Origin: Spinacia oleracea
Taxonomy: Eukaryota > Streptophyta > Magnoliopsida > Caryophyllales > Amaranthaceae
DNA: 64,000 bases
Assembly (NCBI RefSeq): GCF_020520425.1
Contig: NC_079490.1
Coordinates: 123,772,715-123,836,714, forward strand
Direction: 5' to 3'
Each line of letters starts with the position of its first letter. Position 1 is the stretch's first letter. Shown in pieces: positions 22,680-33,383 of this stretch. The position numbers and the translations under genes were made by a program. The notes below the pieces were generated by a model. That model was not told the origin of the DNA. It was given only the letters and a program-made list of their open reading frames with translations, and did not search any database.

Positions 22680-24112
22680 TGAAGGAAATAATGCCCTTGG
22701 TCCAAGTATGCATTCTATGTTAAGTCTAATAAATGCGGTTCAGTATTAAATAACAAGTTAATAATTCAGTGAGATCAAGTGAGTTGAATGCCTAGCTAGA
22801 GGCCGCTTCAGTTCAAGTGGAATTAATGATATTAATCCACAGCTTACTCTTGACTGAACCCGTAGGGTCACACAAATAGTACGTAAACGGATCAAGTATT
22901 TAATGGCATTAAATACTCTATCTATGGATATTCGGAATCGACGGATCTTGGTTTCAGTGGGAGCTGAGATCGTCACAAGCAAGAAATGAATACTCCGGAA
23001 ACGATGATATTGCCGGAAACGGAAATATGGATCGTATCGGAAATATAAATATTATCCAAGTCGTAGATGTTGCCGGAAACGGAAACATGGTACGTATCGG
23101 AAAATATTATCGGAAATGGAAATATTGCCGGAATCGGAAATATTGCCGGAAACGGAAATATTGTCAGAATCGGAAATATTATCGGAATCGGAAAATAATT
23201 CCGGAAACGGAAATATTAAATATTTGTTCGAAACGGAAATTGATTCCGGAATCGGAATATTAAATATTGTTCGTATCGGAAATGAATTCCGGAACCGGGA
23301 ATTTAATCGGAAGCGTATCGTACGAATAAGCATCGGACGAGGCCTGCCGGACGAGGGCCCAGCACGAAGCCAGGCCATCGCCCAGCAAGCCAAGCGCGCC
23401 ACACAAACAGCCAAGGCCACGCCAGGCCCAGCGCAAGGCCAGGCCCAGCAGGCCATGGCAGCGCGCGCAGCGCGCGCAGCGATGGGCTGCGAGCTGTGCT
23501 GCTGCTCGCGTGGGCTTGCGGCTCGCGTGGGCCGAGCGACCGTGTGGGCTGTGCGCGGGCATGGCCTGCACGCTCGTGGGTCATGCTCGTGTAGAGTTTG
23601 TGTTCACATATGAAACCTAAATTGTGTAGGATTTGTTTGATGATTAAATTCCTAATCCTAAAAGGATAAAATTAATTAATTAGAGTCCTACTAGGATTCT
23701 AGTTTAACTAATTAGTATCCTAATAAGATTCCAGTTCCTTTTCCATACCTCTATAAATAAGGGCCTAGGGTCATTATTTGCAGAAACGATTGAAGTATTC
23801 AAAGGGTAAGTTTTTGAAATAAAATTAACCATACACTTGCAAACACTAGCCGAAATTCCTAGTAACCTTAAGGGCGATTCTAGTTGGTCTAACTTGAGGC
23901 GGATCCGGACGTACTGTGGACTATCTACGGAGGGACGACATTTGGAGTCCTAAAGACTTGTTCTTGTTCGGTTCGGGCGCAGCTAGGGAAGGCACGCTAC
24001 AACATGTATGCATCAATTCTATGCTAAATGATTATGTGAATATAATATGCTTTCCTGGCTTTATGGTTTTTCCGCATGATTTATGAATTGTCATATGTAT
24101 CATAACCTAACA
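22680..24112 (+). repeat. Copia-1 3' LTR
   Basis: 1433 bp, the same start and end as the 5' LTR. By eye it differs by scattered substitutions and one single-base gap (near 23250), giving roughly 99 percent identity. Followed by AAACT at 24113-24117. Confidence 0.93.
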
Positions 24113-24117
24113 AAACT

Positions 24118-25240
24118 CCCCTCTATGATCCCCACCAGAGGCTAGAATTTGACAAGAAACATCTGCAGAGGTGCCTCCAAAGTAAATATTTCTCTTGCTC
24201 AGATTAGCTTCTAAACCAGAAGCAGAAGAAAACTTCTGAAAAGCATTCATAATCAACTGAACTGAAACCAAATCTGCTTTGGCAAACAACAATAAATCAT
24301 CTGCAAACATCAGATGAGTGATGTTATTCCTTTCACATCTAGGATGATAGTTAAAATCTGGGTTGAGCTGCAACTGGTTCATACATCTTGAGAGGTATTC
24401 CATCCCAATAGCAAAAAGAAAAGGATAGATGGGATCACCCTTTCTCATACCCTTTTTGGCTTGAAAAGGAATAGTAGGGAACCCATTGATCAAAATTGAA
24501 TATGAAACTGTAGTTAAACATGCCATAACCCACTTAATGTAAAGACCAGAGAATCCCAACTCTTGCATAACAGTTTCAATAAACTTTCATTCAATAAAGT
24601 CATAAGCCTTCTTAAGGTCAATCTTCAGAACACATCTTGGGGAAATGTGAGCTCTACCATAACCCTTAATAAGTTTAGTAGCAAGAAGAATATTATCAGC
24701 AATACATCTCCCAGGAATGAACCCAAATTGGCAATCACTAACTACCTCTGCAATCACACCTTGCATTCTAGCAGTAAGAATCTTAGAGATCAGTTTGTAA
24801 ACTATAGAACAGCAGGCAATTGGCCTGAAATCCCTCACTTGTGAAGCATTGTTTACTTTAGGCACCAAAGTTACTGAAGAACAATTGATTCCTTTATACA
24901 TCTTCCCAGTGTGAAAGAATAGAAGACAACTTTGTATACATCTTCTTTATTAATATGCCATGTTTTCTTAAAAAAACACAGCATTATACCCATCAAGCCC
25001 AAGGGCTTTACTGTCATCAAGAGAATGCAAAGCTACATCAACTTCAAGAGTAGTGACAGGAGCAATAAGAGTGTTGATTGCTGAAGAAGAGAGCCTAGCA
25101 TCACTTTTGAGAATGGGAATATCAAGACTGGGTAAAGAAGTAGCAGCTGACCCCAGAAAAGATTTGTAAAAATTATGAGTTTCTTCAGCAATATCTTTAG
25201 CATCAGTAATCTTCCCCCTTGAGAATCATATAACACAGAA
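24118..25240 (-). pseudogene. LINE reverse-transcriptase catalytic domain
   Basis: Reads IDLKKAYDFIE, then GFIPGRCIADNILL and MRKGDPIYPFLFAIGMEYLS. The active-site box is THLMFADDLLLFAKAD. Upstream, in another frame at about 24960-25240, is the usual connector with a DSKALGLDGYNAVFF box. A stop follows FIE at about 24587, and another frame change lies near 24900. Copia-1 cuts the domain at 24113. Confidence 0.88.
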
Positions 25241-25562
25241 ATCTTGTTAGTGCTTCTTCTTTGTTTAACTGAGGCAAAGAAGATACTATTATTAGAATAT
25301 CCATTAGTAAGAAATTCTTGATTTCTGCCTCATAGCAGATTCCTCAACTGCCAACCATTTCCTAAGCTTCTCTATATGTTGTTTTCTCTGCACACAGAAG
25401 ATTAACATCAGAAGGGTCATTCTGTAAGTGAGATTGGACAATATCCAACTCCTACTGAGCACAAGAGATCTTATCATAAATCTTAGCAAATTCTTCCTTA
25501 TGCAATTTTTTAAGTTCTCCTTTGAGTCTCTGCAATTTAAACCAAACTCCACTCAATGGAGT

Positions 25563-26368
25563 TTATTTCACAGGTTTGCACCAGTCAGTAGTTACAACTT
25601 GGTCAAACTGAGAATGAGTAGCCAAGAAGTTAAAAAACTTAAAAGGTCTACCTCCTTGTTGTTGATCACTCTTGATGTTAATGAGAAGGGGTGAATGGTC
25701 TGAAATGGAAGGTTGCAGATAATCCATAAACACTTGATCATATTTAATCATCCACTCTCCATTCCCCAAATTCTACTTGAAATTCTCCTATCTCCAATAC
25801 TCTTATTACTCCAAGAATAGAAATTCCCTATAACTCTAAGTTCAGCTACCCCAGTAAGAAAAAGAAACTGTTCAAAATCTTGAGTATCATAACTTGTAAT
25901 ACCAGCACCATTGAGTCTATCTTGTTGAGATAAAACATCATTAAAATCTCCTAACAAAAGCAAAGGAGTGCTACCAATAGAAGCAGCTAACCCAGTAAGC
26001 TCTCTCCACAGAGGTTTCCTAGTTTCCACTGTGTTGAGACCATAAACAACTGTAAACACACGGATAGAATTCCCACTGGAATCCGCCAATTCCCCATGAA
26101 TAAATTGCTCATGAATGATAAGGACTGTGACTGTAACTTTCAGAGAGTTCCAACCCAACCATATTCTACCTCTTGGATTACAAAGAGAATTACAAGACCA
26201 AGACCAACAGCTACCAAATTTATTTTGAATCTTAACTGCATTTCTACTTTCGACTCTAGTTTCAAGCACAGCAATAACATATACTTTATTATCAGACAAA
26301 AATATCTTAAGACTTCTAGTCTTAGTGGGGTCATTTAAACCCCTAATGTTCCATGAGCACACTATCAT
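25563..26368 (-). pseudogene. LINE ORF2 N-terminal endonuclease
   Basis: Begins MIVCSWNIRGLNDPTKTRSL, the standard ORF2 start in plant L1 elements. It then has VIAVLETRV, LLLGDFNDVLSQQDRLNG and FYSWSN. After a frameshift at about 25750 it continues to SISDHSPLLI, the catalytic SDH box of the apurinic-type endonuclease. It is broken, so inactive. Confidence 0.88.
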
Positions 26369-26516
26369 TAATAGTGTAGTGAAGAGATACCTGGGGGCTC
26401 CCCAACACTTTCCTCATCACTTTCCTCTCCTTCATCATCCGAGTGATGTACATCCTGTTGATTCAGAACCCTAAAGGAATTCTAGATAGGAGTTTCTGAA
26501 ACATGAAGTCTACCTT

Positions 26517-27052
26517 CTACCTGTCTGGTTTCCTAGCAGTCATCCAACCAGCATCATTTCCAGATTGCACCACATTGATTGTGTAAATTGGAGTCACAGT
26601 TCCATCAACAACAGCACTATTACCCTTTTGTTTATCTTCTGGAACAGTTTTCTTAACCACCCACTTCTTCACAACTTTCTGAACTGCTGGCCTAGTTGTT
26701 GCTTGTTTAACTTTTGCACAGTCATGGCCTACTATACAACATTTCTTGCAAAAAGACGGTTTCCAATCATAAGACACAGGTTGAACAAACTCCTTCCCAG
26801 TGGCATCAACAACAACTATGTGAGAAGGCAGTGGTTTTGTAACATCAACTTCAATGAGCACCCTGGCAAATGAAATTCTGAGTTGTTGTGTAGTGCATTC
26901 ATCAGCAAAGAGTGGCACTCTTAGAACACTACTTAACCTGCTGAGAGAGACACTCCCCCAACAATTCAGTGGAAGGTTAGGAAATTTGACCCACATGGGA
27001 ATCACCTTGAGAACTTCTTCATGGAAGTTGAAGTGGGGAGACCATGGTTTAA
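26517..27052 (-). pseudogene. LINE ORF1 remnant (DUF4283-type, zinc knuckle)
   Basis: The frame starts at KPWSPHFNFHEEVLKVIPMW, the C-terminal half of the ORF1 domain common in plant L1 elements. It then has FCKKCCIVGHDC, a CCHC-like knuckle, and a basic tail. The first residues of the frame come from the target duplication, so the element is truncated at KPW. Confidence 0.82.
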
Positions 27053-27063
27053 AATTTTGCATG
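27053..27063. repeat. LINE target-site duplication, right copy
   Basis: AATTTTGCATG, identical to 12554-12564 and adjacent to the truncated 5' end. Confidence 0.8.
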
Positions 27064-27880
27064 TTTATAGATAACATACAGGCTACAAATGATGCTTTCG
27101 TAGCTTACATTAGCAATCAAAATAATAAAAGATTAAAGTTTTCTTTACAATTAATTTCCGTAACAATAATGGTTGGTATTAAGTGAATGGTTTATTGCAT
27201 TAATGCTTTAGCATACAATTCTCAAATTATTAAAATGTCAAATCATGAAAAATGCATACGAGTGGAGACATTATATTTTATGACAATCTAAGGGATAATA
27301 TACACCTGCGTTATTCATGGTCACCCATACCTTATTTATGCAAAAAATCTTTAGCCTCCAACATTCATAATTGTTCTATTGGTATCATGGTCAGACCCAA
27401 GAAGAAATTGATTTCCTATACTCAAACAAAATCCATATCATCAATTTATGGTCAGATAATGGCTACAACTATTTGAACTTCGCCCAAGTAACTACTATTT
27501 ATGAGGTCAGTTACTATAACACAGAATGGCCCCTATTTTGACGGGGCATGGTAGGTCAACTTTGATACCCTCCCAGAATTGACTAATTTAATGAACACTT
27601 AATTTCAATATTATTAGGCTGAGCTTCATCAAGATTTCAACTTCAACAAATTTCAATATCCAAATATCCTATTTCATATAAACCAGTAAACCACCGAGTA
27701 AAGGGAGCACAGTTTGCTAAATGCTTTGAAGCATCATTGTCACTAGATCGTATATTCTATAGTTATAACCTATGTAGAAGTGATGATCCTACAATGTCAA
27801 TACTAAGAGGGCCCTTCATCTTATTGCTCAAATACAAGATGTAGAATTCATAATTCTATTCAAACATGCAGCCCAAGTCT
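27064..27880. other. Unassigned sequence between the LINE and copia-4
   Basis: About 800 bp of AT-rich sequence with only short open frames and no domain I recognise. It is the right flank of the LINE insertion, so it was once continuous with 12083-12553. Confidence 0.4.
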
Positions 27881-28924
27881 TGTAAGGGAATACAGTTAAA
27901 TACGTATTAACGCAGCGGAATAATCCCCAAAGTCAGGAAGCATGTATAAAGTACAGATTAAGAAAACTTACATTCGAAGCGTGTTTTCCCTATTTCAACG
28001 AATCATGAACACGAACAAAGAACTCCAATTGTCGTTCCTCTACTTGGTTCACCGACACGTTCAGATCCGTCTTGAGATTCGTATCTTAGACGTCACTCAG
28101 GATTTTTAGCTTTTAGGGAAGAACAGTATGAACGGAGGCAAAGAGAGAATTAGGGTTTCTCTTTGATTAGGTTTTACTGAACTCACATAGAAGTAAAATT
28201 GTGTTGTGTTGGAAAAACATAATGGTAGGTGGTGTGTTATAACCCTGAGGTTATAACATGACTGGCCAAGGCACGAAGCCTCAACCGACCAAGGCACGAA
28301 ACCTCAACCGGCCAACACACGCACCAAGCCCACGAGCAGCGCGCACAAGGCAACGCAGCCATGGGCCTTTGGCCTCGCTGCTTTGCTTGCTGCCATCGCT
28401 GCTGTCTGCGCGCGCCCAGCCGGCCTTGCGGGCTTGCTCTCGTTGCTGGCGAGCTGCTGGCTCGTTGGGCCTTGCGTGCTTGGCTCGATGGGCCGGCAGC
28501 CTCGTCTCGCTCGTATCCGCGACCAACGCCTTACGACTATTGTTTATCGTATAGTACTCGGCGAATCACCGTCGTACGATACGATTATTCGTTTCACCTA
28601 GCTTACGAATATTCGCGATATGATATACGATTCCGATCCAACGTCATATCGTATATTTATGTTTTTCCGAACTAATTCCCGAAAAGCTTATTAAATGAAT
28701 TTCCGATTCATTTAATTCGATGATCTGTTACATGCCATTGGTGTGACCTTATAGGTTCAGTCAAGAGTAAGTTGTGAGCCTAATATAGATTAGAACTCAC
28801 TGATCGAAAGCATTGCTCCAGCTAGCTGTTCCGATCACTTGATCTCACTGAATTAATTGCTCGTAATTAATCTAAACCTTGGTATTAGACTAATGCACCT
28901 TAGGTGAAGGACACATTTCCTTCA
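27881..28924 (-). repeat. Copia-4 3' LTR
   Basis: Starts TGTAAGGGAATACAG and ends ACATTTCCTTCA on the plus strand; the element is on the minus strand. It shares the overall plan of the other copia LTRs: a GC-rich block at 28256-28510 and an array of CGATA/ATTCG motifs at 28540-28660. The sequence is clearly a different subfamily. The left border is inferred from the TG and composition. Confidence 0.7.
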
Positions 28925-29757
28925 GTCTTCCACTTGTCATTCAGATAAGTGTGCATTCGCATTCCTTTGGTGCTTAGTTTTACTTGCTGAACATAAGGCA
29001 AGATCCAAGCCATCCTTATTAGTTCCAGAAGTGTTTCTCGGATTACTGAGTTCAACTTTTAAACTTTTACAGAAGGTTAAGCCTTAACCATTCTGAGCAC
29101 GGCCATGCATTTTCACAGTATCTAACTCTCCGAGAGGCCTTGTTACACAACAACACCATATCTTATCAAAGATAGGAGGACAATTCATTCTTGCAATCTA
29201 TGAACACTCACTTTGATTCATAACACGCCTAATAACTGCTTTTATAGCCTCCTTTTACGGTGCGATGTTTTGCGAGCATTAGAGCGAACTAATCTTCAAA
29301 CGAGCAATCATAATTACTCATGTTATGAGGAATGGTTCTAATCACCATTAATGAGAACTGCTTATGACATGACTTTAATCTCTTAAAGTGTTCTCATGGT
29401 CAATCCGATACAAGATCCAATAAGTATCAATGCAAAAGATTTTGACATCCAATCAATCTAGTTCAAGAAACCGAACTACAAATCTACTTGCAATCTAATA
29501 TTCATTAGTCATTGGTCGTCCACCTTTCAATGACCTGGATTAGGGATCCTTTTTGACTTCAATATTCAAGTTCACTCATGGGTGTTTCTTTGTCGAAGAA
29601 TCCATCTTGACATCCCATTTGAATGTTTTGAATCGATTGGACTTTTCATTTAATACTAAACCAAATTAAATGAATATGAAATAAAGAATTTCATAATTAT
29701 AAAATGGTTAAACCAATTGTTTTAAACACATATCTAACAGATGTTCTAAAACAAAAC
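28925..29757 (-). other. Copia-4 polypurine tract and 3' non-coding region
   Basis: GAATGACAAGTGGAAGAC on the minus strand lies next to the LTR. CACTTGTC (28931-28938) and GATAAGTG (28944-28951) can pair with one G-U, echoing the hairpin at the copia-1 and copia-2 tracts. The rest is similar in layout to the copia-2 region 44620-45470. Confidence 0.65.
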
Positions 29758-30149
29758 TTAGGAAATCAAAGCCATTCTCCAACATGCTTGATTCCCATGG
29801 TTGCTACATACATGTGCGTTGTGCTTCACTTGTAGCAACGGTTTAGTCAATGGATCTGCGACGTTGTCGTCAGTTCCAACCTTGCAAATCTCGATTTCTT
29901 TCCTTTCAACGATTTCTCGAAGTATGTGAAATCGCCGCAGTACGTGCTTGGACTTCTGGTGGCTCCTAGGCTCCTTTTCCTAGGCAATGGCTCCGCTATT
30001 GTCGCAATACAAAGCCATTGGTCCTTTAATGGAGGGGACAACCCCAAGTTCTTCGATGAACTTCCGAATCCAAACAGCTTCCTTTGCTGCTTCTGAGACA
30101 ACAATGTACTCGGCTTCAGTTGTAGAATCCGCAATAGTGCTTTGCTTAG
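29758..30149 (-). pseudogene. Copia-4 RNase H C-terminus, cut by the gypsy element
   Basis: The minus-strand frame carries the copia RNase H end: a CDNSGAIA-type box, KEPRSHQKSKHVLRRFHI and DPLTKPL. It runs to a stop at about 29758. There is a stop in the CDN region near 29980. The coding sequence ends at the gypsy LTR (30150), so the rest of this element must lie beyond the window. Confidence 0.75.
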
Positions 30150-30724
30150 TGTAGGGGGTTTTTTTGTTGCAAAAACTTGTTTCCCGTTCTACAAGAGGGG
30201 CGGTTCTTTAGAAATCCATAGAATTTTTGTACCTCGAAGGAGTCGCCACCAAACATTGTTTAAAGTCTCGTTTGGAAAGACCGCAAGTGACTCTATTTTG
30301 GATAAGGCCTTGAATCCTTGAAACGGATGGGTGAGATCCGGGCACGGGAACAAAAATGCTTATTCCGCGAGCTTTAGAAATATTCAAGTACGTTGGCACA
30401 ACATTTTTTCGAAAATATACCCTAGATTAGACTATGTGGGTTTGAATTTAGAGCAAATAGAATCTCTAATTGTATGGTGGTCACTTTGCTTTAAAGATTG
30501 ATTTAAGGAACCTAAGGCCGGTTTATCCAAAAAATTATCTTTGTTAAGCGTGATGTAACCTTTTGTATTTTGTTGTATTTAGCATGTGTGGTGATGAAAG
30601 AGATAAAACAAATAAAGCAACATCACAATACTAAATAAAGTGCGGAATTAGTAAATACAAGACCCCCTAGAAAAGGACTAGGGAGTAGGTCCACATTGCC
30701 TAGAAATGGACTAGGCAAGTAAAG

Positions 30725-30905
30725 ATGCGGAATTGAAAGTGCGGAATTGAAATTGCGGTATTGAAATTGCGGTATTGAAATTGCGGTATTGAAATTGCGG
30801 TATTGAAAGTGCGATATTGAAATTGCGGTATTGAAAGGTGCGATATTGAAATTGCGGTATTGAAAGGTGCGATATTGAAATTGCAATATTGAAAGGTGCA
30901 TAATT
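30725..30905 (-). repeat. ATTGAAATTGCGGT minisatellite in the gypsy LTR
   Basis: About twelve copies of a 14-16 bp unit, alternating GCGGTATTGAAATT and GTGCGATATTGAAA forms. The other LTR has a shorter array at 57612-57765, so copy number changed after insertion or during reverse transcription. Open frames here reading repeated FNTAISI/FQYR are artefacts. Confidence 0.85.
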
Positions 30906-31627
30906 GAAGTTTGTACTTGGGCACATGAGATTCGAACGCCAAGCGGCTCCTTAAAAATAAGTGCGCCCGACACGAATTCAAAGCCAAAAATCTCAACTTG
31001 GGAGAGGTTGCTCAACCCAAATATCATAGATTTTGCATGTTAAACTTGAACTTGAAAGCTTGAATATTGAAGTTTTGAACTTGAAATAATTGAAATTTGA
31101 ACTTGAAATGATCCTAGTTTAGGGAAATAACCATGAACAACCCTAAACATGGCGAGATCTTGAAAATTGAAAACTTGAACTTGTATATTGAAAAATGGAG
31201 TTTTGAATCTCAAAAGACTAAACCTTTAAATGTTAAAAGGTATCATATTTGATTACCCCATGTTAGAAGGTGATTCTAGTCCAAGAGGTGATTGTAAACA
31301 ACTTGGACATCCTTGAATCTTGAAAATTTGTATTTTATATTTTGAAAAAGTTTGTATTTTTGGAAAACATGTATGATTGTTGTAAGTGGTGTTTTTCAAT
31401 GATTAAAAGCACCAACTTGCTAATCATTTAAAAATCAAAGCAACATAGTTGATTAGAATGGGATTCGGATTTACCTAGTTAGGTTTAGGCAAGAGCTCCC
31501 AATTGCTTTTCAATTTAGGAATTTTGTATGTGTTTTTGAGGAGTTTTTGAGTTGTATTTTGAGGCGTAATGTCAAAATTACAACGTTCTATTGTTGTTCT
31601 CCTCCCCATTATGCTGAAAATGAGGGG

Positions 31628-31635
31628 TATTTATA
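31628..31635 (-). promoter_or_regulatory. TATA box of the gypsy LTR
   Basis: CCCCTATAAATACCCC on the minus strand, about 540 bp inside the element's LTR start. That is a sensible place for the U3/R border of a long LTR. Confidence 0.65.
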
Positions 31636-32176
31636 GGGGGAATGGGTGCAAGGCGCCAGCATACGCCAGCGCAGGGCGCTGGTGACGTGGCTTGAATGCC
31701 GCCAAAGCAAGGACGGGGAATCCGTCCTTGTTTCGTCTTGTAGTGTTGTACCTGTTGTACGAATAGTACTAGGTTTGGCGTTTTTCTTGGAGGTTAAGGC
31801 ATCATTTAGCGTCTAAAAACAAGCCTTTCTCAGGTTTTGAATTCCGGTTTTACGGGACGGGGCCCGGCATGCTCAGTTTTGTGGGTCGGCGCCCGAATTT
31901 GACTTGCCTTATATGATTTTGAGTGGAAAAGGCCTAGTAAAACCAATGGGATGGTCTACTAGATGAGATTGTACTTGGATTTTGAAATTGGATTTTGAAA
32001 GTTGTATTTTGTACCGAGTTCCGGGAGGGGAATGGTCTCGGGGGTTGGATTTTGGATCTTGAATTTTGGAAGCATTCTTAGCAATTGGGATTTCCGCCTG
32101 GAGTTATTCCAATCACCTAATAAGGATAATGGTATCGTCATCATCCCAAAGGGGAGACACAAATTAGGTGTCTACA

Positions 32177-32226
32177 GAAGCCCCCACTTTGACTGAGCGT
32201 TCGGTTAGGAAAGCGCAAGTCAAAGT
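32177..32226 (-). promoter_or_regulatory. Gypsy polypurine tract and overlapping stem-loop
   Basis: The minus strand reads AAAGTGGGGGCTTC directly before the 3' LTR. ACTTTGACT (32186-32194) and AGTCAAAGT (32218-32226) form a perfect 9-bp stem around a 23-base loop, overlapping the start of the tract. A second copy is at 36210-36261. Confidence 0.82.
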
Positions 32227-32772
32227 ATTTCGAAAGGGACGGAGAATGATAAAGATGTTCTGCAATCGATACCACTCTTTGTACGCCGGTACCTGCATAA
32301 AACAGGCATTAGAAAAAAGGATAGAGTCTACCTCGGTGCGGTTGGTGATGACTCTGGTTTGTACTTGTATTTTTCCGCCTTCAGTTCAAGACGGAGCTTG
32401 GCATCGAAAATTTTGAATCTTGAATTTTTTGAATCTTGAATTTTTGAATTTGAACACCCGGAGTTGATCCGTTGGGGATGTGCTTTGCTGGGGATAAGAG
32501 CTTTTTGCTGGCCCTTAAAATTTGGAATTTCGACTGACTTTCCCGGAGCTTGGGTCCGTTGGGAGTTGAACGCCTGAGTCGTTGTATTTTTTGGACTTTG
32601 TATTCTTGAAATATGCATCTGTTTGTATTTGGAGATACAAGTGTATACCCGTATTTTCGATGGAAGGCCTGATGCGATGTTTGATGCTTGGTGCGGAAGA
32701 TCGTAGCAGCAAAGGACGTGCAATCAGCACGGGAGACCACGCGCTGAAGATTCGCGCATGCAGGGGGCAGCG

Positions 32773-32780
32773 CTATATAA
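32773..32780 (+). promoter_or_regulatory. Candidate promoter of antisense cargo gene 1
   Basis: TATATAAG within GCGCTATATAAGTGCCCC, followed by a pyrimidine-rich CTTGCTCTCTTTCTCTCTC leader. A GTAAGT donor at about 32887 suggests a 5' UTR intron. The start codon is 33384. Confidence 0.6.
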
Positions 32781-33082
32781 GTGCCCCTTGCCGTGCCATT
32801 TTGAGGAGCAACATCTTGCTTTCTTGCTCTCTTTCTCTCTCAAAGGTCGAATTGTCTTCCCTTGGTCTTGTTCTTGCCTTATCCATGTAAGTATTTCATG
32901 TTTTTGCTTATGAAATAACTCTAGAATTGCATGTAGTTTTGATTTTCTCGTACTTTGAAATGATGCTTGTATGCTTAAGCTTCTTGAATCTTGTAGAAGA
33001 CTGTTTGATAGCCACTTGAACTTGAACTGTTGGAACTTGTAATTTTGAATTTTTGAAAGTTTTCTTGAATGTATATTTTTTG

Positions 33083-33268
33083 TATCGGCTTCGGCATGGA
33101 TAGCCTAGGCGTTGTTGTGGAATTTGTATACCTGCTTTGGCATGGATAGCCTAGGCGTTGGTGTTTGAACTTGTATACCTGCTTTGGCATGGGTAGCCTA
33201 GGCGTTGGTGTTGAACTTGTATACCTGCTTTGGCGTGGGTAGCCTAGGCGTTGGTGTTGAACTTGTAT
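33083..33268 (+). repeat. About 48-bp minisatellite, four copies
   Basis: Four units built on GGCATGGGTAGCCTAGGCGT with TTGTATACCTGCTT between them (cores near 33090, 33139, 33187 and 33234). It lies in the probable 5' UTR intron of cargo gene 1. Confidence 0.8.
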
Positions 33269-33383
33269 CTTGAACTAGAGGTCCACTGGGGATTCGTCTT
33301 GAATTTTTTTTGATTTTGCTTAGGCTAGTATAGGATAGCCCCCAGTTTAGAATTTTGATACCTTGTACTCCACTTGATTTAGT

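Larger units (their letters stand above)
13784..24112 (+). mobile_element. Copia-1: complete, apparently non-autonomous Ty1/copia retrotransposon
   Basis: A 10,329-bp plus-strand element inserted in the LINE, with a perfect AAACT duplication, 1434- and 1433-bp LTRs, a tRNA-Met-type primer site and a polypurine tract. The LTRs differ at only about ten positions by eye, so insertion was recent. Its coding core (about 17900-21900) is full of stops and frameshifts. The leader and the 3' non-coding end match copia-3 and copia-2 closely. It was probably mobilised by proteins of relatives. Confidence 0.92.
12566..27052 (-). mobile_element. 5'-truncated L1-type LINE, split by copia-1
   Basis: A minus-strand non-LTR retrotransposon, about 4.15 kb without its insert. 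From 5' to 3' it has a truncated ORF1 with a nucleic-acid-binding domain and CCHC knuckle, an endonuclease, a reverse transcriptase with FADD, a thumb region, and a reverse-transcriptase zinc-binding domain. The A7 tail appears as T7 at 12566-12572. The 11-bp duplications at 12554-12564 and 27053-27063 bound it. Frameshifts between domains show it is dead. Copia-1 at 13784-24112 interrupts the reverse transcriptase. Confidence 0.88.
30150..32176 (-). repeat. Gypsy 3' LTR
   Basis: 2027 bp from TGTAGGGGG to GGTGTCTACA. The target duplication next to it is probably CTTAG (30145-30149), but the partner lies outside the window. A minus-strand TATA box is at 31628-31635. It contains the ATTGAAATTGCGGT minisatellite. 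Confidence 0.9.

Noticed and set aside
29847..30134. A 95-codon minus-strand frame at the copia-4 end
   Set aside because: It is the wrong frame; the RNase H motifs are in another minus-strand frame over the same bases.
30623..31027. Frame with repeated FNTAISI/FQYR residues (and 57584-57883)
   Set aside because: It is the translation of the LTR minisatellite.
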